NCBI RefSeq assembly: GCF_013140855.1
Contig: NZ_JABBPG010000004.1
Location: forward strand, 372,001 to 436,000
Length of the DNA stretch: 64,000 nt
Reading direction: 5' to 3'
Origin: Pseudoalteromonas caenipelagi
Lineage (GTDB): Bacteria > Pseudomonadota > Gammaproteobacteria > Enterobacterales > Alteromonadaceae
Positions 43,475 to 52,268 of this stretch are shown here, in pieces. Numbering within the stretch: the stretch's first letter is position 1; each line of letters opens with the position of its first letter. The position numbers were made by a program, and so were the translations under genes. The notes under the pieces were generated by a model. It saw nothing but the letters and a program-made list of their open reading frames with translations, had not been told where the DNA came from and did no database searches.

Positions 43475-45841
43475 ATGGCGTACATTTTTGAGACTTACAC
43501 TTTTGACCCTGAATTGGGTGTGTTGTACAGCGAAGAGGAGGAAATCCAACTTAGGCCTAAATTGGCACAGCTATTAGAGTATTTTTTGCAAAACTCAGGG
43601 CGCGTGATCACGCGTGACGAACTGTTATCAGCCCTTTGGGTAAATGGAGAATATCGAGAGAGCTCTTTAACGCAAAGCATTAGAGAGTTGCGTAAGCAAC
43701 TAAAAGACAATGTACAAAACCCCATATTTATTAAAACCTATCCACAAAGAGGGTATGTTTGGATCAGTGCACCAAAAGCACTCCACGGCAGTTCTGACGA
43801 TAACGCACTTTCTACTTCTAAGATAAACAAACATACGCTGTCTGATTGGCTTAAAAAGCCAATGGTGATCATCCTGTGTGCTTTATCACTGGTGTTCTTC
43901 AGTGGTGGTGTGACTTTTTTAGTATCAAAAAATAACTTTATTGCGGATTCTAAATATGAAAATAATCATAATGATCGACTACTTATCGCGCCTTTTAAAA
44001 ATCTAACAGGGGAAACGGAGTTTGATTGGTTAAATTATGGCTTGCGCCATTTATTGATACAGAATTTAAAAGATTCTGGGGTATTTACCGTGATCCCCGA
44101 CAAACCTGCATATCATCTGTTTTCACAAGAGCATGAAGCGCATGAAAATATGGGAGAAACACTCGAAGCGCTCGTTCAACAGGGGCATGCAGATCGTTGG
44201 TTAGAAGCAAGCGTTTCTCAAGAAAATGGCTTATTTGTTTTTCATTATACCTTGTCGGATAAGACGGGTAAGGCCAAAAAAGGCGTTATTTATAGTGATG
44301 ATCTGACACACCCTTTGGCTGACTTAGCTGCAACACTAGCCAAACAAATAATAGGTAAAAATGGCATAGTCAGCACATATCAGGTCTCTGACAATGATTT
44401 TTCTACTAAAGACTATCTTGAAGGCTTATATGCGCTAGAAACCAGAGGTGTTGGGCTTGCAATGCGCTATTTTGAGGCGTCGGTACTGCATGATCCTAAT
44501 AACTTACACTCGCAAGTTGAGTTGGCGAGAACTTATTGGCATACCGGTCGGTTAGCGCAGGCCAATGAAATTTTTAACCAGTTAAATCGTGACTCGAAAC
44601 TTGAAGCGCACTCTATGCTCAAAGCGAGGATGCTAGAATATTGGGGAGAGCTGAAGCTTGCGCAAGGAGATTATGAAACTGCAAATAGTTTGTTGGAACA
44701 GGCTTTGATGGGGGTCGATGAGATTGATAATGATGTGCTCAGATCAAAAATTTACAACAAACTTTCAGCCATCGCATGGTTACAGCAGGATAAACTGCGA
44801 TCAGAACATTTTGCGCTGCAAGCTAAGCGCCTGTTTGATATGCATGATATGACGGAGTCCGAAGCACAACGTTTGTATTATATTGGTAACCCTCCTGCTG
44901 CTAGGCCTGATAAGGAGCAACCTCTTGATTTAGAAGCCAGTTTGCAGAGCTTGTATAAATCAGTGCGTTACTACACGGCAAATGGCAATCTTAGCTTGTT
45001 GATGAAAACCTACTTTGCACTTGGGCAAAATTATTTAGCTCCGTTAGATGATAGGCTCAATGCGTTGATGAGTGCATTAGATTTGGCTGCTGAGCAACAA
45101 GAGGTTGTTTATCAAATAAAAATAGCAAATTACCTTGGCTTTTACTTTATTCAATTGCATGAAGGAGATAAAGCGTTGCAATATATCAACCTTGCCGCTG
45201 ATGTATTAAAGCATGAACTTGATATTGCGCCGCTGCGTTATTACAACCAACTATTGCTTGCTATGGCTAAAATGGACATCGGTATTGCAACTGACGATGT
45301 GCAAGCTTTAGAAAGCGCTAAACGTACCTTCACAAGGCTGTTAGCTCAGTTATCTGGCGTCGATAATTTTGCAAATATCAAAGCTGATGCGTATTTATTA
45401 AAGGGCTGGTCTTTGCTTGCTTTAGCGCAGTACCAGGGGGCATTAGAGAGTTTGACGCAAGCGAATCGCCTTTATGAAGATTTAAAAATGAAAGATTCAC
45501 AGAGCTATGCAGTGTACTCTTTGATTTATACCCACTTGCAGCTGGGTAATGATAAACAAGCGATTGCGCTGTCAGAGTCAGGCAAGTTTAATAAGAAGCT
45601 AATTTATGACTACGCAGCGTTTGCCTACTTTCGAGCAAAGGATATTGATAATGCCATCGCCCAGCTGAAAAAAACCAAACGGCATTTTGCGCCTTATTGG
45701 CGTGAACAAGACGAATCAATTCTAACGCAGCTGCTCAGTAGGCAAGCGCAAATAAAGCCGCAAAAGTGGCTCGAGGCACTGCAAAAGCCTTACTCAGTGT
45801 ACTGTGAGTCAGAATGGAACTTACAATCGGGGCTAAAATAA
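43475..45841 (+). CDS. CadC-like winged-helix regulator with TPR-type periplasmic domain
   Basis: 788 residues. The N-terminal winged helix contains YTFDPELGVLYSEEEEIQLRP, ITRDELLSALWV, SLTQSIRELRKQL and TYPQRGYVW. One membrane segment lies near ~130-155 (MVIILCALSLVFFSGGVTFL). After a short alpha/beta region the rest is helical, TPR-like, with Ala/Leu-rich pairs (for example ALEARGVGLAMRYFE-like and QVELARTYWHTGRLAQANEI). The ATG at 43475 has AAGGA five bases upstream; an earlier in-frame ATG at 43454 lacks one. It is divergent from mnmE and upstream, in the same direction, of the quinolone-type operon, so it is a candidate regulator of that operon. Confidence 0.85.
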   Translation: MAYIFETYTFDPELGVLYSEEEEIQLRPKLAQLLEYFLQNSGRVITRDELLSALWVNGEYRESSLTQSIRELRKQLKDNVQNPIFIKTYPQRGYVWISAPKALHGSSDDNALSTSKINKHTLSDWLKKPMVIILCALSLVFFSGGVTFLVSKNNFIADSKYENNHNDRLLIAPFKNLTGETEFDWLNYGLRHLLIQNLKDSGVFTVIPDKPAYHLFSQEHEAHENMGETLEALVQQGHADRWLEASVSQENGLFVFHYTLSDKTGKAKKGVIYSDDLTHPLADLAATLAKQIIGKNGIVSTYQVSDNDFSTKDYLEGLYALETRGVGLAMRYFEASVLHDPNNLHSQVELARTYWHTGRLAQANEIFNQLNRDSKLEAHSMLKARMLEYWGELKLAQGDYETANSLLEQALMGVDEIDNDVLRSKIYNKLSAIAWLQQDKLRSEHFALQAKRLFDMHDMTESEAQRLYYIGNPPAARPDKEQPLDLEASLQSLYKSVRYYTANGNLSLLMKTYFALGQNYLAPLDDRLNALMSALDLAAEQQEVVYQIKIANYLGFYFIQLHEGDKALQYINLAADVLKHELDIAPLRYYNQLLLAMAKMDIGIATDDVQALESAKRTFTRLLAQLSGVDNFANIKADAYLLKGWSLLALAQYQGALESLTQANRLYEDLKMKDSQSYAVYSLIYTHLQLGNDKQAIALSESGKFNKKLIYDYAAFAYFRAKDIDNAIAQLKKTKRHFAPYWREQDESILTQLLSRQAQIKPQKWLEALQKPYSVYCESEWNLQSGLK

Positions 45842-45859
45842 TCTCTGTACTTTTATATT

Positions 45860-45883
45860 AAAGGCCCTACATGGGCTTTTTTT
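45860..45883 (+). terminator. terminator of the CadC-like TPR regulator gene
   Basis: AAAGGCCC and GGGCTTTT pair as an 8-bp stem with one G-T wobble and a 5-nt loop, followed by a T-run. It sits 20 bp after the stop, so the downstream operon needs its own promoter. Confidence 0.85.
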
Positions 45884-46336
45884 ATGTTTTTGGCGCTGTT
45901 AACTGGCGCTTACTTGTGTGAGTTAACGCGTATTACATTAACGCAAAGCATTCAATAAAGCGCGTTTTAAGCTATTCTAAATGTCAGCCTTCCATTATTG
46001 TCTAAACCTTTTTAATGCTTCCTCTTGTTGACGTGTTTCGTGCTGAAAATATTTGTCACTTCTTTTGCAATTAACGATGCCTGTCTATGTAAAACTTAAT
46101 GAAAATATTCATATAGTTAATCTCTTTTTTATCTCGCCTTTATATTCAAAATTTAAATTTTACTCATGTTTTAGCGTTTTTGTGTCGCTATAAAAACCAT
46201 TTTAGTTATAGGGTCTTGCCTGCGCAAAATTAGCCTGGGATGAGGGTCTCAATACTCGCAAATCGAGTAGTAGGGCAACGCACACTATTGGGCTTTATGC
46301 AGTAGTTTCTGATGACAACAAAAGGAGGCAAAAGGA
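45884..46336. promoter_or_regulatory. promoter/leader region of the quinolone-type operon
   Basis: About 450 bp with no gene. The first part has GTTAAC repeated at both ends of a short spacer (~45900-45930). The middle is very AT-rich and likely holds the promoter. The last ~100 bp are richer in GC and can fold locally, e.g. ACTCG-CAAAT-CGAGT near 46253-46267. I cannot match it to a known riboswitch. Confidence 0.5.
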
Positions 46337-46408
46337 ATGATTTGCACTTTAATGAGGTTTTCTCGTGCGGCAAGTTTAAGCTGGTGGGGGCACCGTTATG
46401 AGTTTTGA
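46337..46408 (+). CDS. 23-residue leader ORF with tandem Trp codons
   Basis: ATG at 46337 has AAGGAGG nine bases upstream and AAAAGGA next to it. The peptide reads MICTLMRFSRAASLSWWGHR, then YEF and TGA. Codons 16-17 are TGG TGG. Its stop (46406-46408) lies inside the first codons of the anthranilate-ligase gene, which starts at 46398 in another frame. This recalls TrpL-type leader peptides (tandem Trp), and Trp is the competing fate of anthranilate. Overlap with the next start suggests translational coupling instead of classic attenuation. It could also be chance. Confidence 0.45.
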   Translation: MICTLMRFSRAASLSWWGHRYEF

Positions 46409-47894
46409 AAACTTAGCTGTTACATGGCTTGTGAATGCTTGCAACAAACAAAAAGAAGTGATCTGTACGCAGCAAGGGTCACTTACTTATCAGGCTTTGC
46501 TAGAACAAGTTTGTGCCTTGGCAAGTACATTTCAGCATCTGGATATCAAGGCGAATGACCGAGTTGTGATAGCGCTGAACGATGGGGTTATTTTACATAG
46601 CTGCTTTTTAGCATGTATCGCCATAGGTGCTATTCCTATTGTGGTCAACCCGAAGCTCTCTCAACCGAGTTTGGGTTTTATTATTGGTGACAGTCAAGCG
46701 AGTTTAGTTGTCAACGAACTCAATCATACCGTTAATTTTGAGCTCTATCATAATGGTGCGGTGGCTCAGTCATATACGTATCAACAATTACTGAAATATG
46801 CTCAGGTAGGTTGGCATAACTTCCATTATAAACAAGCTGATGATGTGGCATTTATGCAATACACATCAGGCACAACAGGGAATCCTAAAGGGGTGATGCA
46901 CAGTAGCAGTAATGCACTCAACAGTGTGCGTTATTATGCTCAGGATGTGTTGCAAGCGCAAAGTGAGGATAGGTTTTACTCTTTAGCCAAATGCTTTTTT
47001 GGTTACGGACTTGGCAATAGCTTGTTCTTCCCATTGGCATGTGGTGCCAGCGTGGTACTTGATAGTGATTGGCCGAGCAAAGATAAAGTACTCGCTAATT
47101 TAGAACAATATCGACCAACCATATTTTGTGGTGTACCGGCGATGTACCAAGCGTTGCTAAACGATAGCCAAACTCAGCATGCATTTATGAGTGTGCGAAG
47201 GGCTGTTTCAGCAGGTGCCCCCTTACCTAACAAGCTTTTTGATCAATGGCAGAAAATCCATAAAACCACGATTTTAGATGGGCTAGGCTCAACAGAGTTA
47301 TGTCACATATTTTGCAGTCATAGTGCAAATACGGCCTCGGCAGGGACGATAGGAAAGCCATTACAACAGTATCAAATCGAAATCCGTGACTCACAGGGAA
47401 ACGTACTGGAAGAGGGTGAGTCGGGCACTATGTGGGTGAAGGGTCCATCGCTTTCACAAGGCTATTGGCGCAACCCTCAAGCAACGCAGGCTAAGTTTCA
47501 AAATGGTTGGTATAACAGTGGTGACCTAGCTCTTCGTGATGAACAGGGCTTTATACACTTTAAAGGGCGCGCTGATGACTTATTCAAAGTCAATGGCCGT
47601 TGGGTTGTACCCAGCGATATTGAAGCACGGATACTTAATGACTTTAATCAAATAACTGAGCTGGCTTTAGTCCCGAGTGAAGATGAAAGTGGTCTTACAA
47701 AAGCCGCCTTGTATATCGTTGCAAATACGGTTGAGCAAAGTGAAATCATCGCAAAGGTTGCGCTTTGGTGTCAAAACAACTTATCGAGTTATCAACGACC
47801 TATTACTATTTCCTTGCTTGATGCTTTACCGCGCAATGATAACGGCAAGGTTATCCGCAAACAGCTTTACTGTGTTTCACAAGAGGTGGCGTAA
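46398..47894 (+). CDS. PqsA-like anthranilate-CoA ligase
   Basis: 498 residues of the class I adenylate-forming family, benzoate-CoA-ligase branch. The P-loop is YTSGTTGNPKG (~155), GVPAMYQALL and LDGLGSTELCHIF are typical of aryl-CoA ligases, and the C-terminus has the catalytic Lys in NGKVIRK. PqsA of Pseudomonas (517 residues) converts anthranilate to anthraniloyl-CoA. Substrate is inferred from its position immediately before anthranilate synthase genes and PqsB-E-like genes. It is the first full-length gene of the operon and overlaps the next start (TAATG). Confidence 0.85.
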   Translation: MSFENLAVTWLVNACNKQKEVICTQQGSLTYQALLEQVCALASTFQHLDIKANDRVVIALNDGVILHSCFLACIAIGAIPIVVNPKLSQPSLGFIIGDSQASLVVNELNHTVNFELYHNGAVAQSYTYQQLLKYAQVGWHNFHYKQADDVAFMQYTSGTTGNPKGVMHSSSNALNSVRYYAQDVLQAQSEDRFYSLAKCFFGYGLGNSLFFPLACGASVVLDSDWPSKDKVLANLEQYRPTIFCGVPAMYQALLNDSQTQHAFMSVRRAVSAGAPLPNKLFDQWQKIHKTTILDGLGSTELCHIFCSHSANTASAGTIGKPLQQYQIEIRDSQGNVLEEGESGTMWVKGPSLSQGYWRNPQATQAKFQNGWYNSGDLALRDEQGFIHFKGRADDLFKVNGRWVVPSDIEARILNDFNQITELALVPSEDESGLTKAALYIVANTVEQSEIIAKVALWCQNNLSSYQRPITISLLDALPRNDNGKVIRKQLYCVSQEVA

Positions 47895-49318
47895 TGCAGT
47901 TTAGTTATTCACATCAAATCTGTGAGTTACCGTATCAAATTGATCAAGTGGTTGATTTATACAAACGTTATGCAGATCCAAAGCAGTCTTTTATTTTTGA
48001 ATATAACAATGCAGGTAACAAAACCATGCCACCGCGTTTTTCGGTGATTGGGTTATCAACACTTGCCAGTATTCGAGTAAAGAACAACGCACTGTTGTTA
48101 AAAACGTCTCAGGACGAAATCGCTTATCCAATTGCAGACAGTACACAAGTTTGGTCAACACTCGAACAAGTGTTGAGCGAGTTTGAGATCATGACGCCTT
48201 CGCAGTTGCCTTGTTTTGCTGGTGGCTGGTTTGGTTTTTGGGGTTATGAAAGTGTTCGTTATTTTGAGCCTCAAAAACTGCCATTCCCAAATAAAAAAGA
48301 TCTGACCGACTCTGCGGATATTGCTTTGATGCTGCCTAAACAATTGTTGGTCATGGACCACCAGCAAGCTCGTATGTGGATGGTGGCTTACGCTCAAAAA
48401 GGAGAGTCAGTTGACCTTGATCTAACCGACAATGGATTTGATTGGCAACAGGATCAAACCCGCTCAGATGTACGCTATCAGTTTGATAAACAAAACTTTA
48501 TGCAAGCTGTAGAGCAATTGAAGCAGCATATCACTGATGGTGAAATTATGCAGGCCGTATTATCACAGCGGATGTGTATCGATGTTAGCGGTCAGGGCAT
48601 TAATTTTTTTGCCAAACTGCGCAAAGCCAGTCCCTCACCTTATGCGTTTTATGTACGCATGGACAACAGTTGTATTTTTGGCGCTTCCCCTGAGACGCTG
48701 GTTCGCTCCCACGACGGGCAGATCGTATCATTCCCTATGGCCGGCACTCGACATAGAACGAGCTGTGAACACACCAACCAGCGTTTAGAAGCTGATCTAC
48801 TTAATGATGAAAAAGAGTGCGCTGAACATTTGATGCTGATTGATTTGGCGAGAAATGATGTTGGTAAGGTTGCAAAACTGGCTTCTGTGTCGGTACCAAA
48901 AATGATGTCCGTAGAGCATTTTTCTCATGTAATGCACATCACTTCTGAAGTTCGCGCAGAGCAATTAGCCCACACCTCGGCACTGGATGTTATTCGCGCC
49001 ACCTTGCCTGCAGGCACGCTAAGTGGCGCGCCAAAAATTCGCGCCATGCAATTAATAGATCAATATGAAACGGTACGTAGAGGCCTTTATGGCGGCGGTG
49101 TCGGGGTCTTGTCAGAGCAAAATGTGGATTTAGCCATCGTGATACGTTCGGCATTGATCAAAGACGGATGTTTACATATCCAAGCTGGTGCTGGGGTTGT
49201 TGCTGACTCTGTGGCTGTCAATGAGTGGCAGGAAACCCTCAATAAGAGCCGCGCCATGTTGGAAGCATTAGGCATTGAAGAAACTAAAAAAGATAAGGAA
49301 AAATCAATATGTTACTGA
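47894..49318 (+). CDS. anthranilate synthase component I (PhnA/TrpE-like)
   Basis: 474 residues of the chorismate-binding family. FPMAGTRHRT (~285) and LMLIDLARNDVGKVA (~318), MHITSEVRAE and GTLSGAPKIRAMQLI (~382) are the active-site blocks; the pattern suits anthranilate synthase better than PabB. It makes anthranilate from chorismate, with the amidotransferase encoded next. The N-terminal Trp-binding LLES motif of feedback-inhibited TrpE is here FIFEYN, so Ser is replaced by Tyr and Trp inhibition is probably lost, as expected for a secondary-metabolism copy such as PhnA. Overlaps the ligase and trpG-like genes. Confidence 0.92.
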   Translation: MQFSYSHQICELPYQIDQVVDLYKRYADPKQSFIFEYNNAGNKTMPPRFSVIGLSTLASIRVKNNALLLKTSQDEIAYPIADSTQVWSTLEQVLSEFEIMTPSQLPCFAGGWFGFWGYESVRYFEPQKLPFPNKKDLTDSADIALMLPKQLLVMDHQQARMWMVAYAQKGESVDLDLTDNGFDWQQDQTRSDVRYQFDKQNFMQAVEQLKQHITDGEIMQAVLSQRMCIDVSGQGINFFAKLRKASPSPYAFYVRMDNSCIFGASPETLVRSHDGQIVSFPMAGTRHRTSCEHTNQRLEADLLNDEKECAEHLMLIDLARNDVGKVAKLASVSVPKMMSVEHFSHVMHITSEVRAEQLAHTSALDVIRATLPAGTLSGAPKIRAMQLIDQYETVRRGLYGGGVGVLSEQNVDLAIVIRSALIKDGCLHIQAGAGVVADSVAVNEWQETLNKSRAMLEALGIEETKKDKEKSICY

Positions 49319-49941
49319 TGATAGACAACTATGATTCCTTTACCTACAACCTGGTTCACTATGTCGCGGAACTCGGTCAAAAGGTGAAGGTGGTACGCAA
49401 TGATGAGGTAAGTATTGATGACCTTATCGCTTTGCGACCCGATGGCTTGATTGTTTCGCCTGGCCCATTTGGACCCGAACAAGCCGGTATTTCTTGCGAA
49501 GCAATTCGATACTTTTCTGGCCTAATCCCCATTTTAGGCGTGTGTCTTGGGCATCAGTCGATTGGCCATGTTTTTGGCGCTAAGGTCAAACATGCTGATA
49601 AGCCAGTACATGGTAAATGCTCAAGTATTGTGCATGATGGTTCGGGTTTATTTACCGGACTCCCGTCACCTTTGCGTGTTACTCGTTACCACAGTTTAAG
49701 TTTGGCGTGGCCACTACCTCACTCACTAGAAGTTATTGCAATGACTTCCCAAGATGCTGTTAGTGATGTGAGCTCTTCTCAGATTATGGCGCTAAAACAC
49801 AGAACTTTACCCATATACGGTGTGCAATTTCACCCAGAATCAATTGCTTCTGAAGGGGGAAAAGCCATGTTGGAAAATTGGCTCAAAGAAACGGGTCTGA
49901 GCAAGCTTAGTAACAAGCCTCGTACCGTTGAAGCCGCTTAA
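49309..49941 (+). CDS. anthranilate synthase component II, glutamine amidotransferase (PhnB/TrpG-like)
   Basis: 210 residues, class I glutamine amidotransferase. The nucleophile elbow is GVCLGHQ (Cys ~79) and the His-Glu pair is in FHPES (~180). IDNYDSFTYNLVHYV opens the protein. It supplies ammonia to the adjacent component I. The oxyanion-region motif reads SPGPFGPEQAG where most TrpG proteins have SPGPGTPxxAG. It overlaps component I by ten bases, so both are made together. Confidence 0.93.
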   Translation: MLLMIDNYDSFTYNLVHYVAELGQKVKVVRNDEVSIDDLIALRPDGLIVSPGPFGPEQAGISCEAIRYFSGLIPILGVCLGHQSIGHVFGAKVKHADKPVHGKCSSIVHDGSGLFTGLPSPLRVTRYHSLSLAWPLPHSLEVIAMTSQDAVSDVSSSQIMALKHRTLPIYGVQFHPESIASEGGKAMLENWLKETGLSKLSNKPRTVEAA

Positions 49942-49959
49942 CTCAATAGGATGTGAACG

Positions 49960-51555
49960 ATGTTTTCTACAGAAGTCATTAAACAAATACAAGAAGATAA
50001 AACAATTGGGGCCGGGAATTTTTTAGAAATACTGGCGACTATGCCCATTGATATCAATGCCACTGCATTACAGATTGACCAAGCTATTCCACTTTATGTT
50101 GGCCAGCAAACTTCATTTAGCGTTAGACATTTACAGCATTGTGCCACACAAATAGCCAGCAAGTACTGTGCACTTGGTGTACATGAAGGTGATTTAGTTG
50201 GTTTGTATTTACAAGACGATCTGAGCTACTTCCTACATTACTTAGCATTAACGCGTTTAGGCGCAATTGCGGTGGCTATCAATAACAAGCTAGCGCCAGA
50301 GATCACCTTAGCGTTTTGTAAGATGAATAAAGTCAATGTGGTGATAAGTAGCGAAGATAATTATACCGCTTTACGTGAATTGGATTGCGATTTTGTGCAT
50401 CTGATGACCGATAAACAATTGATGGCACTGTGCTCTGAACCAGTGCCAGCTATGAAGCAGTATCACCCTGATGATGTGGTGTTACTCGCCCATACTTCTG
50501 GCACGACTGGGGTGCCAAAAGCGGTAATGTTCAGTCATGAAGGCTTTTTCTTTGGTGTTCGCAGTCAATTGCATAAACAAAAAGGAGAGCGAGTATTAAG
50601 TGCGCTACCTCACTCACATAGCTCAGCTATCTCTGTACTTATGTCCAGTTTACTACGAGGTGCAAAAGTACATGTACTGAGTGATAAACGAGCCTGTGCT
50701 ATTGCACAAAGCATGAGAGAGTACCGCCATGACTTGGTCGTTGCCTTTCCTAAAACATACGTCGATTTATGCCGAGAAACGCTTAACCCAGAAGATTTTG
50801 AGTCGGTGGGTTACTGGATAGCAACGGGAGACGCAAATCATGAGCCGCATATCCGTAAGCTGATTGCACTTGGCCATCATTACGTTAATGGTCAGCGCCA
50901 AGAGGGCTCTATTTTTATCGATAATTTAGGGTCTTCTGAATTTGGCTTTGCGATGTTTAGAAACATCCATTCACTGACTCAGAACAAGTTTAACCGATGT
51001 ATTGGTCGACCCTTTGAGTGGGTAGAGGCTGCCATTTTGGGTGCCAATGGAGAGCAGCTGCCAGCAGGCGAAATTGGTCAACTAGGCGTAAAATCCAATA
51101 CGGTTACAGCTGGATATTGGAACAACCCTGATTTAACCGAGCAGGCAAAGCTAGCTGGGTACTGGCTGACAGGGGATCTCGCTTATTTTGATGAGCAGGG
51201 GCTTTTCTATCATGTTGACCGCACCACCGACCCTATTCATACCGAGCTTGGTACCATTTATAGCTGCTTAACTGAAGAGTTAATCTTAACGCATTTTCGC
51301 GACATATTTGAATGCAGTATCTATGGCGCGCCAACAAAAAAAGCGGGCGTCAGTGAAGCCCATATTTGCATTGAATTAATCTCTGAAGCGGAACTTGTGA
51401 TCCCCGACAAGTTACTGCAAAAAATTAATCAAGTACTTGAACTGAATGAAATTCCACCTCTGAGTGCGCTTACATTTCAATCTGCGCATGCCCATACAGG
51501 TGTCACGGGGAAAAAGCTTAAACGCCGACTTCGTCAATTAATGGAGGTTGCATGA
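49960..51555 (+). CDS. second adenylate-forming (acyl-CoA ligase-like) enzyme
   Basis: 531 residues. The P-loop is LAHTSGTTGVPKA (~177), NLGSSEFGFAMF is the A5 motif, YWLTGDLAYFD the A7 motif and the C-terminal lysine region reads GVTGKKLKRR. It is not closely like the first ligase. P. aeruginosa's pqs operon has only one. A reasonable role is activating a fatty acid to the acyl-CoA (or acyl-enzyme) that PqsBC-type enzymes join to 2-aminobenzoylacetate, or activating an extra building block. The N-terminal ~55 residues are unusual for the family. It overlaps the GST-like gene (ATGA). Confidence 0.8.
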   Translation: MFSTEVIKQIQEDKTIGAGNFLEILATMPIDINATALQIDQAIPLYVGQQTSFSVRHLQHCATQIASKYCALGVHEGDLVGLYLQDDLSYFLHYLALTRLGAIAVAINNKLAPEITLAFCKMNKVNVVISSEDNYTALRELDCDFVHLMTDKQLMALCSEPVPAMKQYHPDDVVLLAHTSGTTGVPKAVMFSHEGFFFGVRSQLHKQKGERVLSALPHSHSSAISVLMSSLLRGAKVHVLSDKRACAIAQSMREYRHDLVVAFPKTYVDLCRETLNPEDFESVGYWIATGDANHEPHIRKLIALGHHYVNGQRQEGSIFIDNLGSSEFGFAMFRNIHSLTQNKFNRCIGRPFEWVEAAILGANGEQLPAGEIGQLGVKSNTVTAGYWNNPDLTEQAKLAGYWLTGDLAYFDEQGLFYHVDRTTDPIHTELGTIYSCLTEELILTHFRDIFECSIYGAPTKKAGVSEAHICIELISEAELVIPDKLLQKINQVLELNEIPPLSALTFQSAHAHTGVTGKKLKRRLRQLMEVA

Positions 51556-52268
51556 ACAAATCGCATTTATTACCTCCGCGCATAGAGTTATTTGGTTATG
51601 GTATTTGCCCCTATGTAATGCGCGTACGTTACGTGTTGGCGTTACTGGACCTCGATCATCATTATGTTGAGCTCGATATTTATAAAGCTAAACCAGCGGC
51701 TTTATTACGTTACAACCCACTTGGTCGAGTACCCACTTTAGTGGTTGATAACGACAGTATTTGTGACTCTACAGTGATTGCGCTGTGGCTCGCTCAGGTT
51801 TATAGAGAATACAAACTGCTGCCTGTGGACGCTTGGTCGCAGGCAAAAGTGATGAACGATATGGCTGCGATTGATTTTGTGCATAGCAAAATTAGCACCT
51901 TAATGGGGGCTGCAGATCAAGCGGCGTTTACCGCCAGCCTTGATGCACTGAGTGAGTCTTTACAAGCTATTTTACCTGTGTTGAATGCGCTTAATAGTAA
52001 CCAAGTTTCTTTAACGCATGTATGGGTGATGCCTTTGGCATTATTGCTTAAAACCTTAGATCAGCTTTTTGATGGACAGCTCAGTGATGCAATCGCTGCT
52101 ATTCGTTCGCTGCCTAATTTGCAGCTAGCTGCGCAGTCACCGAGCGCTAAATTTTCAGCCTTACTCCCTGTGGATTATGCGCAACAGCTGAGTGTGATGC
52201 TCAGTAAGCGAAGCCGTTATTACGCCGAACTGTTAGACATAACAATGCAAAAGGAATGCGCAGTATGA
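51552..52268 (+). CDS. glutathione S-transferase-like protein
   Basis: 238 residues. The N-terminal thioredoxin-like domain is clear: ELFGYGICPYVMRVRYVLAL with CPY at the GST active-site position, NPLGRVPTLV with the cis-Pro, and DSTVIALWLA, the usual E/D-S glutathione-binding pair. The C-terminal half is helical. GSTs and their relatives conjugate, isomerise or de-conjugate small molecules. In this operon it may isomerise or protect an intermediate; P. aeruginosa's pqs operon has no such gene. It overlaps the genes on both sides by ATGA junctions. Confidence 0.82.
   Translation: MNKSHLLPPRIELFGYGICPYVMRVRYVLALLDLDHHYVELDIYKAKPAALLRYNPLGRVPTLVVDNDSICDSTVIALWLAQVYREYKLLPVDAWSQAKVMNDMAAIDFVHSKISTLMGAADQAAFTASLDALSESLQAILPVLNALNSNQVSLTHVWVMPLALLLKTLDQLFDGQLSDAIAAIRSLPNLQLAAQSPSAKFSALLPVDYAQQLSVMLSKRSRYYAELLDITMQKECAV

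Noticed and set aside
46200..46336. Riboswitch before the quinolone-type operon
   Set aside because: A small hairpin is present, but I could not match the sequence to any riboswitch class I know.
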